13,100 nucleotides of DNA from Actinomycetota bacterium (GTDB taxonomy: Bacteria; Actinomycetota; Thermoleophilia; Gaiellales; Gaiellaceae). A program made the position numbers and the translations under genes. Under the pieces are notes generated by a model. The model saw only the letters and a program-made list of their open reading frames with translations, was not told where the DNA came from and ran no database searches. How positions within the stretch are numbered: the first letter of the stretch is position 1; the number at the start of each line of letters is the position of its first letter. Location: contig PMMN01000033.1 in NCBI GenBank assembly GCA_003162235.1, positions 53,450 to 66,549 on the forward strand. The letters are read 5' to 3'. Of this stretch, positions 6,616 to 12,662 are shown piece after piece.

Positions 6616-6632
6616 GTTAATATGCTAACATG
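6613..6632. promoter_or_regulatory. AT-rich 20-bp palindrome over both divergent start codons; probable operator with back-to-back -10 elements
   Basis: CATGTTA-ATATGC-TAACATG is a perfect 7-bp inverted repeat with a 6-base spacer, in otherwise very GC-rich DNA. Its left arm contains the hisA start codon (minus strand) and its right arm contains the ATG of the TrpR/YerC-type regulator (plus strand). TAATAT (6618-6623) lies 6 bases before the regulator ATG, and TAGCAT (6627-6622, minus) lies 6 bases before the hisA ATG. Both fit the TAnnnT -10 pattern at the spacing of leaderless transcripts. I found no clear -35 for either. Binding of a dimeric repressor here would cover both promoters. That the neighbouring regulator is the protein that binds is inference. 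Confidence 0.75.
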
Positions 6633-6983
6633 CCATCTGAAGTGGACGAACGAGTGCCCGAACAACCTCATTTCGAAGGCGAGGATATCCGTGAGCTCGA
6701 CGCTCTGGCGGAAGCGATCCTCGGCTTACGCGGCGCCGACGAGATCAAACGCTTCCTGCGCGACCTTTGCACGCGCGCCGAGCTGGAAGCACTGGCGCAC
6801 CGCTGGCTGATCGCGAGGCTGCTCGACGAAGGACTTCCGTACCTGACCGTCGCGGAGCGCGCCGAGGGCTCGACGACGACCGTGACGCGCGTCTCGCAGT
6901 GGTTGCACCACGGTGCGGGCGGCTATCAGATAGCGCTCGAGCGCACGAAACAGATTAACGACTCCCGAAAGGCAGACGAGTAG
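6630..6983 (+). CDS. yerC: TrpR/YerC-family transcriptional regulator, probable repressor of the his genes (117 aa)
   Basis: Small DNA-binding protein of the Trp-repressor superfamily, YerC/YecD type. After a short acidic N-terminal tail (1-18), the all-helical core (about 19-105) shows FLRDLCTRAELEALAHRWLI (42-61). The helix-turn-helix follows at about 62-92 with the recognition part STTTVTRVSQWLHHG (81-95) and then a YQIALER helix. This matches the family pattern DLCT..E...LA.R...A..L..G..Y..I....G.S..T.SRV...L..G. TrpR-type proteins act as dimers and often need a small-molecule co-repressor. Here it is the first gene of the his operon and starts inside a palindrome shared with hisA, so I infer it is an autoregulated histidine-pathway repressor. 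Its TAG overlaps the hisG GTG by one base (TAGTG). An alternative GTG start exists at 6642, but the ATG at 6630 suits the leaderless promoter. Confidence 0.88.
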   Translation: MPSEVDERVPEQPHFEGEDIRELDALAEAILGLRGADEIKRFLRDLCTRAELEALAHRWLIARLLDEGLPYLTVAERAEGSTTTVTRVSQWLHHGAGGYQIALERTKQINDSRKADE

Positions 6984-7873
6984 TGAAAAACACCGGGTTT
7001 CGCACGGCCGACGCCGACGGCCGTCTAGCAGTTGCTGTCCCCTCGAAGGGCCGCATGGCGCAGACGTCGCTCGAGCTGCTCGAGGCGGCCGGTCTCACTT
7101 TCGAGCTCGGCGATCGCTCGTTGCACGTCCCCTGCTCGAACGCTCCGGTCGAGTTCCTGCTCGTGCGCCCGCACGACATTCCCGAGTACGTCCAGGACGG
7201 AGTCGTCGACGCGGGTATCACCGGCGCCAATCTGATCGCCGAGACAGGCGCTGAGGTCGAAATCTTGCTCGAGCTCGGCTTCGGACGCTGCACGCTCGAA
7301 GCCGCGGTGCCGGAGGAGAGCGAGCTCGCGCGGCCCGAAGACCTGGATGGTTTGCGTGTCGCCACCGCCTATCCGGTCTCGACCAAGAACGCGCTCGAAG
7401 CGATCGGCGTCAAGGCTGAGCTGGTGCTACTTTCCGGCTCGGTCGAGGCCGCGCCGAGGTTGGGGCTGTCGGACGCTGTCGTCGATTTGGTCTCGACGGG
7501 CTCGACCGCCGCGGCAAACGGACTGCGCAGGATCGGAACGCTGCTCGACTCGCAGGCGGTTCTGATCGGCAGCACGCGTGAGCTGGGCGAGAGGACAGAG
7601 ATGCTCGCGCGCTTGGAGATGATGCTGCGCGGCGTCATCGCGGCGCGCCGCCGCCGATACCTGATGCTGAACGCTCCCGAAGATCGCGTTGCCGAGCTGG
7701 AGGCGCTGCTTCCGAGCATGGGCGCGCCCTCGGTCGTGAAGCTGGCGGAGCAGGGTCAGCTGGCGCTCCATGCCGCAGTCGACGTGGATGCGATCTGGGA
7801 TTTGCTGCCACGGCTCAAGGCGGCCGGCGCCTCCTCGATCCTGGTCATGCACCTGGAAAGGGTCGTTCCGTGA
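6983..7873 (+). CDS. hisG: HisG, ATP phosphoribosyltransferase, long form (296 aa)
   Basis: Joins ATP and PRPP to make phosphoribosyl-ATP, the first committed step of histidine synthesis. Residues 14-205 are the catalytic part: LAVAVPSKGRM (15-25), DIPEYVQDGVVDAGITG (65-81), ATAYP (127-131) and the PRPP-binding signature LSGSVEAAPRLGLSDAVVDL (150-169) continuing to STGST (171-175). Residues about 215-296 form the extra C-terminal domain of long-form HisG, which in known enzymes binds histidine for feedback inhibition. HisZ is therefore not needed. The start is the GTG at 6983, sharing one base with the regulator's stop. The gene ends as GTGA, overlapping the hisD start by 4 bases. Apart from the likely transcriptional operator upstream, feedback inhibition is the expected control. 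Confidence 0.97.
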   Translation: MKNTGFRTADADGRLAVAVPSKGRMAQTSLELLEAAGLTFELGDRSLHVPCSNAPVEFLLVRPHDIPEYVQDGVVDAGITGANLIAETGAEVEILLELGFGRCTLEAAVPEESELARPEDLDGLRVATAYPVSTKNALEAIGVKAELVLLSGSVEAAPRLGLSDAVVDLVSTGSTAAANGLRRIGTLLDSQAVLIGSTRELGERTEMLARLEMMLRGVIAARRRRYLMLNAPEDRVAELEALLPSMGAPSVVKLAEQGQLALHAAVDVDAIWDLLPRLKAAGASSILVMHLERVVP

Positions 7874-9039
7874 GGGCGGGCGGACTGGCGGAGATCCTCC
7901 CGCGCGCTCTCGAGATCGTCGAGGACGTGCGCCTGCGCGGAGACGAAGCGCTGTTCGAGCTGGCCGAGCGCTTCGACGGCGCCCGGCCCGAGTCGTTGCG
8001 CGTGCCGCCGGAGGCGATCGAGCGGGCGACCGTAGACGAGCGGACGATGGAGGCGTTGCGCGAGAGCATCCGCGCGGTGCGTACCTTCCACGAGCGCCAG
8101 CGACCGGAGGACTTCCGCTTCTCGACCTATCCGGGCGTCGAGGCGGAGCGCCGCTTCGTCCCAATCGACTCGGTTGGCGTGTACGTGCCGGGTGGCCTGG
8201 CGCCACTTCCGAGCTCGCTCGTGATGGGTGCCGTCCCGGCCCAGGCCGCCGGTGTTGGGCGCATCGCCGTGGCAACTCCCAAGCTCGATCAGACGATTCT
8301 CGCCACCGCGCGCGAGCTCGGGCTGAAGGAGATCTACTGCGTCGGCGGCGCTCAGGCGATCGCAGCGCTCGCCTACGGAACCGAGACCGTCCAGCGTGTG
8401 GACAAGATCGTCGGACCAGGCCAGAGCTGGACGACCGCGGCCAAGCTGCTCGTATCGAGCGTTGTCGGTATCGACCTTCCGGCCGGCCCGAGCGAGGTGT
8501 TGATCGTCGCCGACGAGAGCGCCGACGCTGCCTTCTGCGCCGCCGATCTGAAGGCGCAGGCAGAGCACGGCCCGGGTTCCGAGTCGCTGCTGGTGACGAC
8601 GAGCGCCGAGCTGGCCGCCGCGGTACGCGAGCTCGTCGCCGGCGATGACCAGATCCAGATCGAACAGGTGGACTCGCTCGAGCAGGCAATCGAGCGCGCA
8701 AACGACTATGCGCCCGAGCACCTGGAGCTGATGGTCGCCGATCCCGAGGCCGCGCTTGTGGGTGTGCGCCACGCCGGCGCCATCTTCCTCGGCCCGTTCG
8801 CGCCGGCGGTCGTCGGCGACTACGCGGTCGGCACCAACCACGTCCTTCCGACCGGAGGGCTGGCCAAGTCCTGTGGCGGGCTCGGTCTCGAGGCGTTCCT
8901 GAAGCCGCTCGAGATCGTGCGCATCGATCGCCAGGGCCTGGAGCGGCTCGCGCCGATCGTCACGACGCTGGCGAACGTCGAGGGCCTGACCAATCACGCG
9001 GCGGCGGTACAGGCTCGCCTGAAAGCGAAGGAACGATGA
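7870..9039 (+). CDS. hisD: HisD, histidinol dehydrogenase (389 aa, shorter than usual)
   Basis: Zinc enzyme that oxidises L-histidinol to L-histidine with two NAD+, the last steps of the pathway. Landmarks: RGDEAL (23-28), SVGVYVPGG (101-109), VGGAQAIAALAYG (158-170), DLPAGPSEVLIVAD (202-215), QAEHG with zinc ligands Gln230 and His233, APEHLEL with catalytic Glu283-His284, GDYAVGTNHVLPT (316-328) with Asp317, and His376 near the end. All catalytic and zinc residues are present. It is about 40 residues shorter than the usual 430: some 20 are missing at the N-terminus, and a middle loop near 250-268 is shorter. The normal GPGN reads GPGQ (182-185). By comparison with E. coli HisD from memory, that Asn (211) contacts NAD. 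The start GTG at 7870 overlaps hisG by 4 bases, and the end overlaps the next gene as ATGA. Confidence 0.96.
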   Translation: MRAGGLAEILPRALEIVEDVRLRGDEALFELAERFDGARPESLRVPPEAIERATVDERTMEALRESIRAVRTFHERQRPEDFRFSTYPGVEAERRFVPIDSVGVYVPGGLAPLPSSLVMGAVPAQAAGVGRIAVATPKLDQTILATARELGLKEIYCVGGAQAIAALAYGTETVQRVDKIVGPGQSWTTAAKLLVSSVVGIDLPAGPSEVLIVADESADAAFCAADLKAQAEHGPGSESLLVTTSAELAAAVRELVAGDDQIQIEQVDSLEQAIERANDYAPEHLELMVADPEAALVGVRHAGAIFLGPFAPAVVGDYAVGTNHVLPTGGLAKSCGGLGLEAFLKPLEIVRIDRQGLERLAPIVTTLANVEGLTNHAAAVQARLKAKER

Positions 9040-10634
9040 CCCCCGAGCCCCGCCCTCTCCCCGACGGCTTCGTCGCCTACAAATGGACCTCAACAGCGGA
9101 GGATGTTGCGCGCCGGCGCGGACTCGACCTGGCGAGCGTGATCCGCTTCGACGCCAACGTGCCGCCGCTTCCCGGCGTGCCGCAGATACCGATCGGGGAG
9201 AGTTTCGCGCGCCTGAACGAGTACCCGCCCGGCGGTTACGGCGAGCTGCACGCCGCCGCGGCCGGGTACGTCGGTGTCGAGCCCGAGCAGATCGTGCTCG
9301 GCGCCGGCTCGGATTCGCTCATCCACCTGATCGCCCGCACCTACCTCGGAGCTGGGCGGCGGGCCGCCGTGGTCGACATGCCCACCTACTCGCTCTACGG
9401 GATCGCGGCCGGGATCGAGTGCGGCGAGGTCGCGGGCTGCTCGCTGGAGGATGCCCCCGAGGCGTCGGTCATCTGGATCTGCAACCCGCACAACCCGATC
9501 GGAAGCGTCTATCCGTGCGAGCAGATCGTTGCTCTGGCGAAGCGACGCCCCGGAGCGCTGATCGTGATCGACGAGGCCTATGTCGAGTACGGCGGCGAGA
9601 CGATGGTGCCGTACCTCGGGGAGGCGCCGAACTGCGTCGTTCTACGCACGCTTTCGAAGGCGTTCGGCTTCGCTGCGCTCCGCGTCGGCTACGCGGTCTG
9701 CTCGGAGGATGTGGCAACCGAGCTACGTAAGCGCAGCGAGCCCGCTCCCGTGACGGCGCCTTCGGCCAGGATCGCCGCCGCGGCCCTGCGCGACCCCAGG
9801 CTCGACGTCGAGAAGACAGTCGAGGAGCGCGAGCGCGTCCGCGTGGCTCTCCTTACCGCCGATTACGACTGTCCGCCCTCGGCCGGGAACTTCCTTTTGC
9901 TCAGGGTCGAGAACGCGAACGAGCTCGCCGAGGAGCTGGAGTCTAAGGGACTCGTCCTGCGCCGGTATCCGAACGGTCTTCGCTTCACCGTACGCCTGCC
10001 GGCCGAGAACGATCGCCTGCTCGAAGCGCTCGGCGCTCCGGCCGCAGCGAGTACGAGACGCTCGGGGCTGGTCATCCGCACGACCACAGAGACTGCCGTT
10101 CGCGTCTCGCTCGACCTCGACGGCGAGGGTAGGGCGCGCATCGACACCGGCGTCGGCCTCCTCGACCACCTGCTGACCCTGTTTGCCTTCCACAGCGGGA
10201 TTGATCTCGAGCTTCTCGCCGGGGGCGACCTCGACGTGGACGAGCACCACACGGTCGAGGACGTGCTGGCCGCGCTCGGAGAAACGCTCGCGCAGGCTCT
10301 TGGCACGCGAGCCGGTCTGGCCCGTTACGGCTCGGCGACCGTGCCCATGGACGAAGCCAGCGGAAGCGCCGCGATCGATCTCGGTAGTAGGCCTCACGCC
10401 GAGATCTCGCTCACCTTCACCGGCGACCGCGTCGGCGGGCTGGCAACGAGTTTGCTCGCCCATGCGCTCGAGCGTTTCGCCATGCAGGGGCGCTTCACGA
10501 TCCATCTCGAGGCTTTCGGAGATGACGATCATCATGTAGCCGAGGCGGCCTTCAAGGCGCTCGGCCGGGCGCTGGCGCAGGCAAGCGCGAGCTCCGGCAC
10601 GCAAACGGTGCCCTCGACCAAGGGCGCGGCATGA
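9036..10634 (+). CDS. hisCB: Fused HisC-HisB: histidinol-phosphate aminotransferase + imidazoleglycerol-phosphate dehydratase (532 aa)
   Basis: One uninterrupted frame carries two enzymes. Residues about 1-335 are a fold-type I PLP aminotransferase of the HisC kind (imidazole-acetol phosphate to histidinol phosphate): EYPPGGY (62-68), CNPHNPIG (149-156), DEAYVEY (179-185), and LSKAFGFAALRVGY (206-219) with PLP Lys208. Residues about 343-532 are a complete HisB dehydratase: DTGVGLLDHLL (370-380), DEHHTVEDV (402-410), MDEA (438-441), DDHHVAEAAFKAL (497-509) and VPSTKG (525-530), with both metal-binding HH pairs. No phosphatase (HisN) domain is present. Reading codon by codon from about 9955 to 10235, I find no in-frame ATG, GTG or TTG that could start HisB separately, and no stop. 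A single polypeptide is therefore expected. The two activities are adjacent pathway steps (dehydratase first, then aminotransferase). The gene overlaps hisD and hisH by 4 bases each. Confidence 0.95.
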   Translation: MTPEPRPLPDGFVAYKWTSTAEDVARRRGLDLASVIRFDANVPPLPGVPQIPIGESFARLNEYPPGGYGELHAAAAGYVGVEPEQIVLGAGSDSLIHLIARTYLGAGRRAAVVDMPTYSLYGIAAGIECGEVAGCSLEDAPEASVIWICNPHNPIGSVYPCEQIVALAKRRPGALIVIDEAYVEYGGETMVPYLGEAPNCVVLRTLSKAFGFAALRVGYAVCSEDVATELRKRSEPAPVTAPSARIAAAALRDPRLDVEKTVEERERVRVALLTADYDCPPSAGNFLLLRVENANELAEELESKGLVLRRYPNGLRFTVRLPAENDRLLEALGAPAAASTRRSGLVIRTTTETAVRVSLDLDGEGRARIDTGVGLLDHLLTLFAFHSGIDLELLAGGDLDVDEHHTVEDVLAALGETLAQALGTRAGLARYGSATVPMDEASGSAAIDLGSRPHAEISLTFTGDRVGGLATSLLAHALERFAMQGRFTIHLEAFGDDDHHVAEAAFKALGRALAQASASSGTQTVPSTKGAA

Positions 10635-11230
10635 AAATCGTTCTCGCCGATTACGGCGCGGGGAACCTGCGCAGTGTCTGCTCGGCGCTGGGACGGGCGG
10701 GGGCCGAGGCGGTAGTCTCGCCGGAGCCCCGGGCGACTCGTGAGGCCGACCTGGCCGTGATCGCCGGCGTCGGGCACCTGGCCGCCTGTGCGGCAGGAAT
10801 GCAGCAGACAGGTTTGGCGGATGCGCTTCGGGAGCGAGTTGAATCCGGCCGTCCCGTGCTCGGAATCTGCGTCGGCCTGCAAATGCTTTTCGAGGAGAGC
10901 GAAGAGGGCGGAACGGGACTCGGCTTCTTCTCGGGGCCGGTCGTTCGACTGCAGGCCAGGCGGGTGCCGCACATGGGCTGGAACACGCTCAGCCTGCGCG
11001 GCGAACCGAAGATTCTCGAAGGACTCGACGGAGAAGACGTCTACTTCGCCCACAGCTACACGGCCCGGCCGGCCGAGGAGCTTCCCGGTGCCGAGGTCGA
11101 GCACGGCGGCACGATCATCGCGGCCGTAGAGCGGGGAGCTCTGGCCGGCGTTCAGTTCCACCCCGAGCGCAGCGGCTCGGCCGGCGCGCGTCTACTCAGG
11201 AATGCGATCGCGTGGTCAAAAAGCGCCTGA
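10631..11230 (+). CDS. hisH: HisH, glutaminase subunit of imidazole glycerol phosphate synthase (199 aa)
   Basis: Class I glutamine amidotransferase that releases ammonia from glutamine and passes it to HisF through the HisF barrel. Evidence: VLADYGAGNLRSV (4-16), GICVGLQMLFEES (78-90) with nucleophile Cys80, VPHMGWN (112-118), YFAHSYT (138-144), and VQFHPERS (174-181) with His177 and Glu179 completing the triad. The oxyanion-loop motif, normally PGVG, reads AGVG (45-48), an uncommon change discussed among the findings. Length is normal. The ATG at 10631 overlaps the hisCB stop as ATGA. The 3' end overlaps hisF by 19 bases, fitting co-production of the two partners in equal amounts. Confidence 0.96.
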   Translation: MKIVLADYGAGNLRSVCSALGRAGAEAVVSPEPRATREADLAVIAGVGHLAACAAGMQQTGLADALRERVESGRPVLGICVGLQMLFEESEEGGTGLGFFSGPVVRLQARRVPHMGWNTLSLRGEPKILEGLDGEDVYFAHSYTARPAEELPGAEVEHGGTIIAAVERGALAGVQFHPERSGSAGARLLRNAIAWSKSA

Positions 11231-11967
11231 TTCCCTGCCTCGATGTCACGAAAGGACGCGTCGTCAAGGGCGTGCGCTTCGTCGAGCTGCGCGACGTCGG
11301 TGACCCGGTGGAAATGGCCACGCGCTACTCGGAGTACGGCGCCGACGAGCTCGTTTTCCTCGACATCACCGCCAGTGTCTTCGGCCATGATCCGATCGTC
11401 GAGCTGGTGGAGCGCGCGGCGACCGAGCTCGAGATTCCCTTCACCGTCGGCGGTGGCGTCTCGACGCTGGAGCACGCGCGCCGACTGCTACGTCTCGGTG
11501 CCGACAAGGTGGCGGTCAACCGCGCCGCGGTCGAGCGCCCGGAGCTCTTAACCGAGCTGGCCGCGGAATTCGGCGCCCAGGCGGTCGTGTGTGCGATCGA
11601 CTCGAAGAAGGTTGCGCCCCGGAAGGGCGAGGTGGTGACGCACGGGGCGCGCCGGCCGCAGGGCCTGGATACGATCGAGTGGGCGCTGGAGGCGGTCGAG
11701 CGAGGCGCCGGCGAGATTCTTCTCACCTCGATCGACGCCGACGGCACTCGCGAGGGCTACGACCTCGAGATCACCGGGCTGGTCTGTGACGCCGTCTCGG
11801 TTCCTGTGATCGCCTCGGGCGGCGCGGGCACGGTGAAGCATCTGGCCGACGCCTTCGAGGTCGGCGCCGAGGCGGCGCTCGTCGCTTCGATCGTGCACGA
11901 GGCGCCCGAACGTATTCCCGAGATCAAGCGCGAGCTGAAGGAGGCAGGGTGGCCGGTGAGGATTTGA
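11212..11967 (+). CDS. hisF: HisF, cyclase subunit of imidazole glycerol phosphate synthase (251 aa)
   Basis: (beta/alpha)8-barrel that uses ammonia from HisH to turn PRFAR into imidazole glycerol phosphate and AICAR. Evidence: [19 protein letters not shown] (5-23) with catalytic Asp11, LVFLDITAS (47-55), PFTVGGGVS (76-84), AIDSKK (128-133) with Asp130, [10 protein letters not shown] (170-179) and VIASGGAG (199-206). It is closely similar in fold to HisA in the same locus, the well-known barrel pair. The start is GTG at 11212, inside the last codons of hisH (19-base overlap), with an AGGA-type site about 9 bases upstream. Its 3' end overlaps hisIE by another 19 bases. Confidence 0.97.
   Translation: MVKKRLIPCLDVTKGRVVKGVRFVELRDVGDPVEMATRYSEYGADELVFLDITASVFGHDPIVELVERAATELEIPFTVGGGVSTLEHARRLLRLGADKVAVNRAAVERPELLTELAAEFGAQAVVCAIDSKKVAPRKGEVVTHGARRPQGLDTIEWALEAVERGAGEILLTSIDADGTREGYDLEITGLVCDAVSVPVIASGGAGTVKHLADAFEVGAEAALVASIVHEAPERIPEIKRELKEAGWPVRI
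11938..11944 (+). promoter_or_regulatory. Strong ribosome binding site of hisIE inside hisF
   Basis: AAGGAGG, a full Shine-Dalgarno match, lies 4 bases before the GTG at 11949 and within the hisF coding sequence. It fixes the hisIE start and is stronger than the sites of the other genes in the operon. Confidence 0.7.
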
Positions 11968-12497
11968 AAGCGGCGATCGTCCAGGACGCCGCGACCGGGA
12001 CAGTGCTGATGCTGGCCTGGATGAACGACGAGGCGCTCCGGCTCACGCGCGAGAGCGGTCAGGCCTGGTTCTGGAGCCGCTCCCGCGCGGAGCTCTGGCA
12101 CAAGGGAGCGACCTCCGGCTCCTTCCTCAACGTCGAGGAACTGCGCGACGACTGTGACGGCGACGCGATCCTGCTCAAGGTCAGAGCCGAGGGTCCGGCC
12201 TGCCACACCGGGGCCGAGTCCTGCTTTGCGCCCTGGCTGTGGCGGCGCGTGGCCGAACGCGCAAAGGAACGACCGGAAGGCTCTTACGTCGTGCGGCTGC
12301 TCGAGCAAGGGCCGCTGGCGGCGGCGCGCAAGGTCGCCGAGGAAGGCGTGGAAGCGGCGCTGGCCGGGGTTTCGGAGAGCGACGAGCGCGTTATCGAGGA
12401 GATTGCCGATCTCTGGTTCCACAGCTACGTCCTGCTCGCCTCGCGCGGGCTCGATCCGGCCCAGGTCGAGGACGAGCTGAAGCGACGAATCCGCTAG
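11949..12497 (+). CDS. hisIE: HisIE, bifunctional phosphoribosyl-AMP cyclohydrolase / phosphoribosyl-ATP pyrophosphatase (182 aa)
   Basis: Carries steps two and three of histidine synthesis. Residues 1-104 are the HisI cyclohydrolase: [12 protein letters not shown] (19-30), [18 protein letters not shown] (40-57), DDCDGD (67-72) supplying the metal-binding Asp68, Asp70 and Asp72, and [12 protein letters not shown] (82-93) with zinc ligands Cys85 and Cys92 and His86 between them. Residues about 110-182 are the HisE pyrophosphatase: RKVAEEGVE (127-135) and [14 protein letters not shown] (150-163), with the acidic metal-binding residues in place. The fused order is the common bacterial HisIE, whereas many Actinobacteria keep hisI and hisE apart. 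The start is GTG at 11949, chosen because of the AAGGAGG just upstream, and overlaps hisF by 19 bases. It is the last gene of the operon, and a likely terminator overlaps its stop codon. Confidence 0.96.
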   Translation: MAGEDLKAAIVQDAATGTVLMLAWMNDEALRLTRESGQAWFWSRSRAELWHKGATSGSFLNVEELRDDCDGDAILLKVRAEGPACHTGAESCFAPWLWRRVAERAKERPEGSYVVRLLEQGPLAAARKVAEEGVEAALAGVSESDERVIEEIADLWFHSYVLLASRGLDPAQVEDELKRRIR

Positions 12498-12522
12498 CCG
12501 GCGTTGCGAGCGACTTTTTTTT
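12492..12522 (+). terminator. Probable intrinsic terminator of the his operon
   Basis: CGCTAGC (12492-12498) can pair with GCGAGCG (12506-12512) at 6 of 7 positions around a 7-base loop. Two bases further on is a run of eight T (12515-12522), the most conspicuous T-tract I noticed in this GC-rich window. The stem includes the hisIE stop codon TAG (12495-12497). The stem is short, so efficiency is uncertain. Confidence 0.6.
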
Positions 12523-12585
12523 CCGAGCTATGGGCCGAGGAGAGCCGGTCCGGCTGGCGAACGAGACGGCGGGAGACCGGATAAG

Positions 12586-12602
12586 ACGCTCGTATCAAGC
12601 GT
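12586..12602. promoter_or_regulatory. Inverted repeat upstream of the lacI-type gene, possible operator
   Basis: ACGCT-CGTATCA-AGCGT is a perfect 5-bp inverted repeat immediately before a -10-like TACACT (12603-12608), about 60 bases ahead of the LacI-family start. LacI-type proteins often control their own gene by binding such palindromes. No good -35 is seen. The rest of the 165-bp gap (12498-12662) shows only the terminator. Confidence 0.3.
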
Positions 12603-12662
12603 TACACTTCGTGTGTCCCCGCCTAACTGCACCGTCTGCGAGCTGAGAAAGGGCCGAGCGGG

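Noticed and set aside
6955..6990. Leader peptide or T-box attenuator ahead of hisG
   Set aside because: hisG starts directly on the stop codon of the regulator gene, leaving no room for a leader. No histidine-codon run is present.
7427..8701. Another long open minus-strand frame (424 codons) over hisG/hisD
   Set aside because: Arg/Ser/Pro-rich low-quality translation typical of a shadow frame; overlaps two certain genes.
7756..9093. Long open minus-strand frame (445 codons) opposite hisG and hisD
   Set aside because: It is antisense to fully recognisable hisD, has no recognisable motif and arises from the strong G/C third-position bias.
10040..10080. Possible frameshift or assembly join creating the HisC-HisB fusion
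   Set aside because: The linker reads in one frame without stops and both domains are complete on either side, so a real fusion is simpler. It is still listed as something to check in reads.
9723..10604. Minus-strand frame of 293 codons opposite hisCB
   Set aside because: No family resemblance, and the plus-strand gene shows both enzyme domains intact.
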